A stretch of 13,782 nt of DNA, taken from Megasphaera hominis. Lineage in GTDB: Bacteria > Bacillota > Negativicutes > Veillonellales > Megasphaeraceae. Location: assembly GCF_014269395.1 (NCBI RefSeq), contig NZ_JACOGK010000049.1:1-13782 (forward strand), given 5' to 3'. The notes beneath the pieces are model-generated. The model was not told where the DNA came from. It was given only the letters and a program-made list of their open reading frames with translations, and made no database searches. The position numbers and the translations under genes were made by a program. Positions 1 to 5,659 of the stretch are shown here, in pieces (position 1 is the first letter of the stretch; every line of letters begins with the position of its first letter).

Positions 1-69
1 TCGTTCGACTTGCATGTGTTAAGCACGCCGCCAGCGTTCGTCCTGAGCCAGGATCAAACTCTCCATGAT
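1..69 (-). rRNA. rrs: 16S ribosomal RNA, 5' end only (partial)
   Basis: The minus strand reads GAGTTTGATCCTGGCTCAG followed by GACGAACGCTGGCGGCGTGC and AACACATGCAAGTCGAACGA, the near-universal first part of bacterial 16S rRNA, including the 27F primer site. By alignment to the E. coli numbering (GAGTTTG begins at position 9) the mature 5' end falls near window position 69. The rest of the gene lies left of the window. The first 69 nt are too conserved to name a genus. The gene points away from all protein genes here and is driven by the two tandem promoters at 220-354. Confidence 0.97.
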
Positions 70-75
70 ATGTGA

Positions 76-142
76 AGAGCTATCTAGCTCTGTCTTACTT
101 ATTGTTTGTGTTACATTTGATTGACGTTCTATAAAATAGAAC
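76..142 (-). other. Pre-16S leader hairpins
   Basis: Two perfect hairpins lie in the transcribed leader just upstream of mature 16S. The first, at 76-91, has a 7-bp stem (AGAGCTA/TAGCTCT) with a 2-nt loop and ends only 7 nt from the predicted mature 5' end. The second, at 126-142, has a 7-bp stem (GTTCTAT/ATAGAAC) with a 3-nt loop. Neither has a proper T-run at the right place for termination. Leader structures like these commonly serve pre-rRNA folding and processing, so that role is inferred. The partner strand for any RNase III stem is outside the window. Confidence 0.6.
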
Positions 143-175
143 CTCGCACACTGGCATTTCATATGTTTTACATTG

Positions 176-194
176 TTCAGTTTTCAAAGGTCAT
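176..194 (-). promoter_or_regulatory. rRNA antitermination boxA-like element
   Basis: The leader transcript reads GACCTTTGAAAACTGAACA. This matches the CTTTGAAAACTgAACA block found in rRNA leaders and spacers of Firmicutes, the NusB/NusE-binding boxA that lets polymerase resist termination in untranslated rRNA operons. It lies about 110 nt before mature 16S and after both promoters, where it is expected. Identification is by motif memory; the exact edges are approximate. Confidence 0.75.
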
Positions 195-219
195 CGTGTC
201 GTCTTGCGGCGACTTGTAT

Positions 220-248
220 ATCTTACCAAACTCATAAGAGTTTGTCAA
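220..248 (-). promoter_or_regulatory. rRNA promoter P2 (TTGACA-17-TAAGAT)
   Basis: On the minus strand a perfect -35 TTGACA (243-248) is separated by exactly 17 nt from -10 TAAGAT (220-225), with a start expected near 213. It is the promoter closer to 16S. Its spacer holds a perfect 7-bp inverted repeat, CAAACTC/GAGTTTG (227-244), that reaches into the -35, and A/T-rich direct repeats lie immediately upstream. Tandem P1/P2 promoters are the standard arrangement for bacterial rRNA operons. Confidence 0.88.
227..244. repeat. Inverted repeat inside P2 spacer
   Basis: CAAACTC, a 4-nt centre and GAGTTTG form a perfect 7-bp dyad (227-233 and 238-244) lying between the -35 and -10 of rRNA promoter P2 and overlapping the end of the -35. 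A protein bound here would exclude or distort polymerase at P2. Chance formation in A/T-rich DNA cannot be excluded; no regulator is assigned. Confidence 0.6.
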
Positions 249-269
249 GAACTTTTTTGAAGAACTTTT
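247..269. repeat. 13-nt-spaced direct repeat upstream of P2
   Basis: The 10-mer AAGAACTTTT occurs twice, at 247-256 and 260-269, a 13-nt period. On the minus strand it gives A-tracts directly upstream of and touching the P2 -35. The position and A/T character fit an UP element that contacts the RNA polymerase alpha subunit; this role is inferred. Confidence 0.55.
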
Positions 270-282
270 GAAGGAGGAAAGC

Positions 283-294
283 TGAAACGTTTCA
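283..294. promoter_or_regulatory. Perfect 12-bp palindrome TGAAACGTTTCA, possible LacI-family operator
   Basis: TGAAACGTTTCA is a perfect 12-bp palindrome with a central CG, the layout of LacI/GalR-family operators. It equals the symmetric consensus known for the enterobacterial Cra (FruR) regulator and is shorter than the usual Firmicutes CcpA cre site. It lies about 25-36 nt downstream of the expected P1 start and about 35 bp upstream of the P2 -35, so a bound protein could block P1 elongation or modulate P2. The regulator and the function are inferred. Confidence 0.45.
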
Positions 295-325
295 TTTCGT
301 TTCCCTCTCGTTCAACAGCTTGTTT

Positions 326-354
326 ATTATAGTACTGAATGCCATACCTGTCAA
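326..354 (-). promoter_or_regulatory. rRNA promoter P1 (full consensus TTGACA-17-TATAAT)
   Basis: On the minus strand -35 TTGACA (349-354), a 17-nt spacer and -10 TATAAT (326-331) give a perfect sigma-70/SigA consensus, with a start expected near 319. The stretch just upstream (about 358-380) is an A-rich tract on this strand, typical of an UP element. P1 is about 106 bp upstream of P2 and fires toward the 16S gene. It is the strongest-looking promoter in the window. Confidence 0.93.
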
Positions 355-395
355 GCAATATTTTTCTTTTTTTCTTATAGAGCGACGGAAATGTC

Positions 396-424
396 TTGTC
401 TTTAGTGCGTATCCTATGTATAAT
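396..424 (+). promoter_or_regulatory. Promoter of HAD phosphatase gene (TTGTCT-17-TATAAT)
   Basis: On the plus strand TTGTCT (396-401), 17 nt and a perfect -10 TATAAT (419-424) place transcription start near 431. It is divergent from rRNA P1, with about 41 bp between the two -35 boxes, so the A/T tract between them is shared. A start near 431 rules out the in-frame ATG at 430 and supports translation from 484. Confidence 0.75.
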
Positions 425-483
425 TATGAATGAACTTGTTCTTATTGTATGGTATATCCCCTGATTTTGGGGAAGGAAGGAGC

Positions 484-1134
484 ATGTACCCAGTGTATAA
501 GGCCTACGTATTTGATTTCGATTATACTTTGGTCAATTCGGAACAAGGCATTGTCATGTGCTTTGAAATGCTGCTCCGCGACGAAGGGTATCCTCCTGTT
601 CCCAGGGCTAAGATTTGCAGTACCATTGGTAAAACTATGTTTGATGCCATGTCGATTTTGACAGGAGAAACAGATAAAGGCCGTTTGGCTCATTTAATTC
701 GTCTTTATAAAGTAAACTACTCCGATTATCACATGACACCAAACACCCACTTGTACCCGCAAACGAAGCCTGCTCTGACATATCTGAAAGAACATGGTGC
801 CCTCTGCTGTATTGTTTCCACAAAGACGCGGCACCGCATCAATCAGACGTTGGAACGGGAACACATGGAACCACTCATCGATCTGGTCGTGGGCGTTGAA
901 GATGTGCCTGAGGCCAAACCTGCTCCCTGTGGCATACAAGCAGTACAAAAGCAGTTTCATCTGCAGCCTGCCGATATTCTCTATATCGGCGACAGCCTGA
1001 TCGATGCTGACACAGCAGTCAACAGTGGTGTTGACTTTGCTGCCGTAACGACAGGTGCTACGCCGGCTGCCGCATTTTCTGACCGGCCTCATATACAGAT
1101 TATGAGTGACCTCAGTGAGTTGTGCCGGCTTTAA
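484..1134 (+). CDS. HAD-superfamily (subfamily IA) phosphatase, phosphoglycolate phosphatase/PpaX-like
   Basis: This 216-aa protein is a probable cytoplasmic phosphohydrolase. HAD motif I is DFDYTL, with nucleophile D11 and acid D13; tyrosine replaces the more usual glycine. Motif II is the VSTK serine/threonine (111-114), motif III lysine is K145 in AKPAP, and motif IV is GDSLID (169-174). The region between motif I and II (about 20-95) is the expected alpha-helical C1 cap. The start at 484 follows a good site (AAGGAAGGAG, 3-nt gap to ATG) and keeps the motif near the N-terminus. An upstream in-frame ATG at 430 precedes the predicted transcription start. The substrate cannot be read from sequence; phosphoglycolate, pyrophosphate or sugar phosphates are all possible. 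It is followed after 54 nt by a transporter binding protein with no obvious functional link. Confidence 0.88.
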   Translation: MYPVYKAYVFDFDYTLVNSEQGIVMCFEMLLRDEGYPPVPRAKICSTIGKTMFDAMSILTGETDKGRLAHLIRLYKVNYSDYHMTPNTHLYPQTKPALTYLKEHGALCCIVSTKTRHRINQTLEREHMEPLIDLVVGVEDVPEAKPAPCGIQAVQKQFHLQPADILYIGDSLIDADTAVNSGVDFAAVTTGATPAAAFSDRPHIQIMSDLSELCRL

Positions 1135-1152
1135 TTCAAGTACATTTATATA

Positions 1153-1170
1153 TGAGGATCTGATTCCTCA
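1153..1170 (+). repeat. Hairpin/dyad upstream of the binding-protein gene
   Basis: TGAGGA and TCCTCA form a perfect 6-bp dyad around a 6-nt centre in the 54-nt gap between the phosphatase and the binding-protein gene, immediately before the AAGGAG ribosome-binding site. There is no T-run, so it is not a terminator. It could stabilise the downstream mRNA, influence translation or be an operator; the sequence does not decide. Confidence 0.4.
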
Positions 1171-1188
1171 CAGAAGGAGTGACTGACA

Positions 1189-1977
1189 ATGAATAAGAAA
1201 TACGCCGCTATGATCGCCGCCTCCCTCGCCGCCGTTACCTTAATAACCGGCTGTGGTGGCACAGGTTCCACAGACAAAAAAGATGCCGCTAAGGACCAGA
1301 AGACATTAATTCTCGGTACGGAAGCAACCTTCCCGCCATTTGAATCCGTTGAAAACGACAAAATCGTCGGTTTCGATATTGACCTCATGCAGGCAATTTG
1401 CGACAAACTGGGCTATAAGATGGAAATCAAGAATATCGGCTTTGATGCCCTGATTCCTGCTCTGCGCAGCGGCCAGATCGACGTCATCGCTGCCGGTATG
1501 GATGCTACACCGGACCGGAGAAAACAGGTCGACTTTACGGACGTATACTATCACGGTGGGTATGTCATCGTTGTTAAGAAAGACAACACGACCATTACGG
1601 GCTATGACAGCATTGCCGGCAAGACCGTCGGCGCTCAGGTAGGTGCCAAGGCTGGCGAAATCGCTGCTGACCATGGTGCTGTCTTGAAACAGTTTGACAC
1701 GAACAGCCAGGGCTGGATGGAACTGGAAGCCGGCACAGTGGACGCCATCTCGATCGATATGGCCGTTGCCCAGGATTATATCAATCACGGCGGTGCCGAC
1801 AAGATCAAGATCGTCGGCGAACCGGTCACCTCTCGTGGTGTTGCTATGGCCGTCAGCAAGGACAAACCGGAACTCTTGAAACAGATCAACGATACACTGA
1901 CCGAATTCAAAAAAGACGGTACGTACAACAAGATCTACAAAAAATGGTTTGGCGAAGAACCGAAAAATCAGAACTAA
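1189..1977 (+). CDS. Amino-acid ABC transporter substrate-binding lipoprotein (family 3, ArtP/GlnH type)
   Basis: This 262-aa protein is an exported lipoprotein that should capture an amino acid for an ABC importer. A basic N-terminus and hydrophobic stretch end in lipobox LITGC with lipidation at C22, then a short flexible linker. The mature part has the bacterial extracellular solute-binding family 3 pattern: TFPPFE, VGFDIDLM, the NIGFDALIPALRSGQIDV block, and AGMDATPDRRKQVDF with the conserved ligand-carboxylate arginine, then KTVGAQVG and a C-terminal KKWFGE ending. The overall look suggests arginine/basic or polar amino acids, but ligand choice is inferred. The start has AAGGAG with a 9-nt gap. 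No permease or ATPase gene follows: a terminator closes the unit 14 nt after the stop, so this is an orphan binding protein in this window. Confidence 0.93.
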   Translation: MNKKYAAMIAASLAAVTLITGCGGTGSTDKKDAAKDQKTLILGTEATFPPFESVENDKIVGFDIDLMQAICDKLGYKMEIKNIGFDALIPALRSGQIDVIAAGMDATPDRRKQVDFTDVYYHGGYVIVVKKDNTTITGYDSIAGKTVGAQVGAKAGEIAADHGAVLKQFDTNSQGWMELEAGTVDAISIDMAVAQDYINHGGADKIKIVGEPVTSRGVAMAVSKDKPELLKQINDTLTEFKKDGTYNKIYKKWFGEEPKNQN

Positions 1978-1991
1978 ACTTTATCTTACAC

Positions 1992-2024
1992 AAAAGGCAG
2001 CGCCTGAGGCGCTGCCTTTTTTTC
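1992..2024. terminator. Bidirectional intrinsic terminator
   Basis: AAAAGGCAGCGCC, loop TGA, GGCGCTGCCTTTT form a perfect 13-bp stem, nine pairs of it G+C-rich. On the plus strand it is followed by an unbroken T-run (7 Ts from 2017 before a C) and then another T-rich stretch, so it is a strong terminator for the binding-protein gene. Read on the minus strand it ends in TTTT and serves the convergent secreted-protein gene more weakly. Confidence 0.95.
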
Positions 2025-2028
2025 GTTT

Positions 2029-3357
2029 TTATTTAGATGTCGGATCGTCATCGTGCCAGAAACGATGGCTGATCAGAGGCTGGCTGTTGTCTTTGCCCTC
2101 TCCTGCCTGCGTGTCTGCATGGTCTTTATTATTCTTCTGGTCTTGCTGTTGCTGCTGTGCCTGCTGGCGGCGCTGTTCTTCTGCTGCCCGGCGGGCTGCT
2201 TCTTCCTGACGCCGTTGTTCTTCTGCCTGTACCGTATTGACGGCCGCCTGCAGTGCCGTATCCGGTACAACCAGGATGCGTACGGGCAAATTGGCAGCGC
2301 CTGGTGGCATGAGATGAATCGTCACCTCCGTGCCCGCTTTGACAGAGTCCAAATATTCCATAGCATACGCGTCATTATAGCCCATGGTCAGGCTGTTGCG
2401 CGGCAATTCGACAATCTTGTTGACTTGTCCCTGCTTCCCATCCAGATAACTGATTTCTGCAACGCCGGCATATTCGCCGCCTTGAGAGTTAAAGTAGAAG
2501 TGGAGATTTCCTTCTCCTTTGGTTTTGACATCAATCGTATAGTCGAGACCATAGTTGCCTACATCCTCAGAAAGACGGTTATCGATGGCATCATAGCCGC
2601 GCAGAAAACGGTCCTGACGGCCGTCGGCAATGACGATATAGCCGATTCCTTCACTGGTTGAATAAGGAATCAGTGTCTTTAGGAGACGGTTCATGCCAGG
2701 AAATGTGCCCCGCAATTTCACAGCATCGCTGGCAAGATACTGCTGTTTCTTTATAAAATCAACGGGGTCGGCAGCTGCCGGCATGATGACAGCCGAAATG
2801 TGCATGTCTGCATCGGTTGATACATTGACGATGCCTGAAAAGAGCTGATCCGGCTGCACGATAATGTGATTGAGCTTTTCCCCTACGACGGCATAGCCAA
2901 AAGGCGGAACTGTAATCTTATTAAACGTTGGATGGCCTTCGTAATATAAGGTAGACAGTTCCTTTCCTACATCATAATAGGACGTTTCCGGTTTGGCATA
3001 ATACACACCGCCTAAAGTAAGATCCTTCGCTTCTGGCGACGGATTGTACGCCATGACGACAATCTTGCGGGGATATTTGTTTTGGTTTACATGATAAAAA
3101 TAGAGGCGCACATCACCACTAACTTTATCGACATACAAAATGCCGTCCTGTTCCGCATATTCCGGGCTGTCCGAAAAGAGCAGTGTCCCTGTATCCCGCG
3201 GTGCCGTCATCGCAATGGGCAGCATACGGCTGCGCACTACCTCCGCCATCACAGCAGGATCATCGGCTGAATACGTACGGGCCTGGGACACGCCAAGGGG
3301 CAGCAACATAGCTGCACAGGCCAAGAATAGTTTATGTAAGATCTTTGTTTTCCTCAT
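2029..3357 (-). CDS. Secreted protein of unknown function with Q/E/R-rich tail, in the whiA cluster
   Basis: I do not recognise a named family. The 442-aa product has a typical signal peptide (basic RKTKILHK, hydrophobic core, cleavage probably after SQA at residue 26), so it should act in the periplasm or at the surface. Residues about 27-370 look like a beta-rich globular region with no repeats and no catalytic motif I can name. Residues about 378-410 are a charged, coiled-coil-like Q/E/A/R segment with a run of five Q, followed by a polar, D/N/K-rich tail. The ATG at 3357 lies within the 3' end of whiA (26-nt overlap), with an AGAGGAA ribosome-binding site 8 nt upstream, so translation is probably coupled to whiA. 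In Bacillus the gene after whiA is crh; nothing HPr-like is present here. It is the last gene before the bidirectional terminator. Confidence 0.85.
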   Translation of the reverse strand: MRKTKILHKLFLACAAMLLPLGVSQARTYSADDPAVMAEVVRSRMLPIAMTAPRDTGTLLFSDSPEYAEQDGILYVDKVSGDVRLYFYHVNQNKYPRKIVVMAYNPSPEAKDLTLGGVYYAKPETSYYDVGKELSTLYYEGHPTFNKITVPPFGYAVVGEKLNHIIVQPDQLFSGIVNVSTDADMHISAVIMPAAADPVDFIKKQQYLASDAVKLRGTFPGMNRLLKTLIPYSTSEGIGYIVIADGRQDRFLRGYDAIDNRLSEDVGNYGLDYTIDVKTKGEGNLHFYFNSQGGEYAGVAEISYLDGKQGQVNKIVELPRNSLTMGYNDAYAMEYLDSVKAGTEVTIHLMPPGAANLPVRILVVPDTALQAAVNTVQAEEQRRQEEAARRAAEEQRRQQAQQQQQDQKNNKDHADTQAGEGKDNSQPLISHRFWHDDDPTSK

Positions 3358-4279
3358 GATGTAATTCCTCTATCTCCTTAGCAATATCTGCTATTTTTTT
3401 GAAACGATGCGAAAGGCCCGATTTGGTCAGTCCTGACATAGCTGCCAATTCACCCATGGTCGCTTCCGGATTAGCCAGCCGCAATTCGGCTGCTTCTTGC
3501 AAACGCAAGGACAGTTTCTGATATTTTCCGGACTGGCGGATGACTTCAATATCCCGGGTCTGCCGTACGGCTGCGTCTACAGTTTTCTGTAAATTTGCCG
3601 TTTCGCAGTTTACGACTCGGTTTACATTATTGCGCATATCCTTAATCACACGGACACTTTCAAACTTCAGATACGCCTGGTCAGCGCCGATTTGCTGCAA
3701 AAAGGTAGAAACGCCATTGCCGTCTTTAATATAGACGAGGTAGGCGCCCTTCCTGTCTGTCATTTTAGCAGATAAATGAAAATGATGCATCAGTTTTAGC
3801 AATAAACGGGCAAAGCCTTTATTCTCCGTTACCAGTTCCAGGTGATAATCTCCCTGAGGCCGGTTGACAGAGCCGCCGCCCATAAACGCACCGCGGAGCA
3901 GGGCCCGGCGGCAGTCATCACGCCGCAAAGCCATTCCTTGCAGGGCTTCACTGGCCGGAAAGAGATCGAGCTCCTGTAAGCACGCCGTACTGGCGGCGCT
4001 AGGAGGCACACGTAAGATATAGTAATTCTTTTTCCGCAACCGTAGGCCTTGCCGCACGAGAACTTCCGGACGAATAGAAAAGGATTTACGCCACATAGAC
4101 AGAGCCCGCCGGGCGACAGCGTTGTTGGCTGTACTGAATTCCAGTCCTACAGCTCCACCTGAGCCCAGGATTAACGAACCGCCCATACACAACAGTGCCG
4201 CCAGTTCGGCAGTGCGACAGGCGGCATCCTCTGAGTCCATGTGAGCAACTTCATTCTTTACCTCTTCGGCAAAAGACAA
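3332..4279 (-). CDS. whiA: DNA-binding protein WhiA
   Basis: WhiA links growth with cell division and chromosome segregation in Gram-positives and is needed for sporulation septation in Streptomyces; here it is found in what is probably a non-sporulating lineage. The N-terminal part is the homing-endonuclease-like (LAGLIDADG) double domain without a nuclease role, and includes GAFMGGGSVNRPQGDYHLEL. The C-terminus is a helix-turn-helix with TMGELAAMSGLTKSGLSHR. I choose a TTG start at 4279, giving 315 aa beginning MSFAEEVKNE, because AAGGAGG (4288-4294) is then 8 nt away and Bacillus WhiA also starts MSFA. The in-frame GTG at 4288 directly abuts the Shine-Dalgarno and cannot be used efficiently. 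With TTG there is a 5-nt gap after yvcK rather than an overlap. Confidence 0.95.
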   Translation of the reverse strand: MSFAEEVKNEVAHMDSEDAACRTAELAALLCMGGSLILGSGGAVGLEFSTANNAVARRALSMWRKSFSIRPEVLVRQGLRLRKKNYYILRVPPSAASTACLQELDLFPASEALQGMALRRDDCRRALLRGAFMGGGSVNRPQGDYHLELVTENKGFARLLLKLMHHFHLSAKMTDRKGAYLVYIKDGNGVSTFLQQIGADQAYLKFESVRVIKDMRNNVNRVVNCETANLQKTVDAAVRQTRDIEVIRQSGKYQKLSLRLQEAAELRLANPEATMGELAAMSGLTKSGLSHRFKKIADIAKEIEELHHEENKDLT

Positions 4280-4284
4280 GGGGC

Positions 4285-5643
4285 TCACCTCCTTGGGTGT
4301 TTGAGATTATATCGTTTCAAATAGTAATGGAGTAATTCCGGTGAAAGGTCTGTGCGCAAGGCATTGATCAGATCAAAGAGAACGTTGGCCAATTTTTTTG
4401 TGTTATGCGTGGCGCCAGTCTCATGATCCACCAGATCGGCCTGAATCAGTGTCGCACCGGTTTCATTGATTTCCCGCTTATCAATGATGACGGGATGCTG
4501 TCCGGCTGCAGCATATTGCTGCAAAATAGCCGTATCAATGTCGCCGTTATTGGCCATGACGAAATCTATAATAGGGCCGCCGGCATACCGTTCGATGGCC
4601 TTAATATGATCGGATACAGTATAGTCATCGGTTTCCCCCGGCTGGGTCATAACATTACAGATATAAATCTTATTAGCCGAGCTGGAGCGGATAGCCGCAG
4701 CGATTTCCGGAACCAGCAGGTTCGGCATAATACTCGTATACAAGCTTCCCGGTCCCAGGACGATAGCATCTGCATCACAAATCGCCTTGACGGCAGATTG
4801 GATAGCCCGGGGCTTTTCCGGCGTTGTAAATACGCGTTTGATTTTACCGTGCTCCCGTGCTTTTGGAATTTGTGATTCCCCCTGCACAATCGTACCGTCA
4901 GCCATTTCCGCGTTGAGGAGGATTTTATCGGCTGACGAGGGAATCACCTTGCCGCGTACTTTTAATACTTTGCTCGTCGCATCCATGGCCCCTTCTACAT
5001 CGCCGAGTACTTCAATGAGTGCGGCAATGAAAAGATTGCCGAAGCTGTGCCCGGTCAAATTGCCACTGCCGCCAAAGCGATGGGCAAAGAGTTTTTCCAT
5101 GAGACCTTCTTTATCAGCCATGGCAACCAGACAGTTGCGTAAATCTCCAGGAGCTATGATATCCAGGTCCTGGCGTATCCGACCGGACGACCCGCCATCA
5201 TCGGCTACAGTAACGACAGCCGTGAGGTTATAGGTTTTGGTCTTAAGGCCCCGGAGCATAACCGAAAGACCCGTGCCGCCACCGATGACGACTACTTTAG
5301 GTCCCTTCGTCAATTTTAGATTGGAAAGAATCAGTTCACTGATATTCCCGGATTCGTTCGGTACGACTACGTCCAGCATCGTCCGGATCAGCCGGCGTGT
5401 CGACCAGCCCATGACGACAATCCCCAGGATCAGGATGACGATGCCCAGACTGGCCAGAACCGTATAGTTATAATGGCCCGTCGCTTCATAGAGCATACGG
5501 AAGGTCCACTCTTCGATTTGCCCGATCCATTGATAGTTAAAGGTCAGGACAATGCCGAAGCTGGTACACATCATGCCCAGGCCGAAGAGAAACAGCCAGC
5601 GTTTGATATGCAGGCCGGGATGAAGCCACTTAAAAAAATGCAC
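4285..5643 (-). CDS. yvcK: YvcK/CofD-like gluconeogenesis factor with N-terminal membrane anchor
   Basis: YvcK proteins bind UDP-sugars (UDP-GlcNAc) and support cell-wall synthesis and growth on gluconeogenic carbon; they are related to CofD 2-phospho-lactate transferases. The family core begins near residue 115 with VVVIGGGTGLS, followed by ADDGGSSGRIR (147-157), APGDLRNCLVAMA (164-176), GHSFGNLF and LGPGSLYTSI. Before it lie about 110 extra residues with two predicted membrane segments (about 15-35 and 60-80), so this 452-aa form should be membrane-tethered, unlike the roughly 317-aa soluble Bacillus protein. The start is GTG at 5643, with GGGAGG about 9 nt upstream. It sits between rapZ (16-nt gap) and whiA, the conserved rapZ-yvcK-whiA order. 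Confidence 0.95.
   Translation of the reverse strand: MHFFKWLHPGLHIKRWLFLFGLGMMCTSFGIVLTFNYQWIGQIEEWTFRMLYEATGHYNYTVLASLGIVILILGIVVMGWSTRRLIRTMLDVVVPNESGNISELILSNLKLTKGPKVVVIGGGTGLSVMLRGLKTKTYNLTAVVTVADDGGSSGRIRQDLDIIAPGDLRNCLVAMADKEGLMEKLFAHRFGGSGNLTGHSFGNLFIAALIEVLGDVEGAMDATSKVLKVRGKVIPSSADKILLNAEMADGTIVQGESQIPKAREHGKIKRVFTTPEKPRAIQSAVKAICDADAIVLGPGSLYTSIMPNLLVPEIAAAIRSSSANKIYICNVMTQPGETDDYTVSDHIKAIERYAGGPIIDFVMANNGDIDTAILQQYAAAGQHPVIIDKREINETGATLIQADLVDHETGATHNTKKLANVLFDLINALRTDLSPELLHYYLKRYNLKHPRR
4288..4294 (-). promoter_or_regulatory. Ribosome-binding site deciding the whiA start
   Basis: The minus strand reads AAGGAGG, then 8 nt, then TTG at 4279. The competing GTG at 4288 has no spacing from this Shine-Dalgarno. 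The site overlaps the last codons of yvcK, whose stop is at 4285-4287, so ribosomes finishing yvcK are placed next to the whiA start. Confidence 0.85.
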
Positions 5644-5659
5644 GATATGACACCTCCCG

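Noticed and set aside
430..483. In-frame ATG at 430 as start of the HAD phosphatase (18 extra residues)
   Set aside because: It precedes the predicted transcription start (near 431), has no ribosome-binding site, and would place extra residues before the HAD nucleophile motif. ATG at 484 has AAGGAAGGAG.
2053..2661. Plus-strand open frame with a Cys/Leu-rich hydrophobic start
   Set aside because: The hydrophobic look comes from reading the Q/E/A-rich tail of the secreted protein in reverse; no promoter or ribosome-binding site supports it.
4280..4288. GTG at 4288 as whiA start
   Set aside because: Zero spacing from AAGGAGG; TTG at 4279 has correct spacing and a family-like N-terminus.
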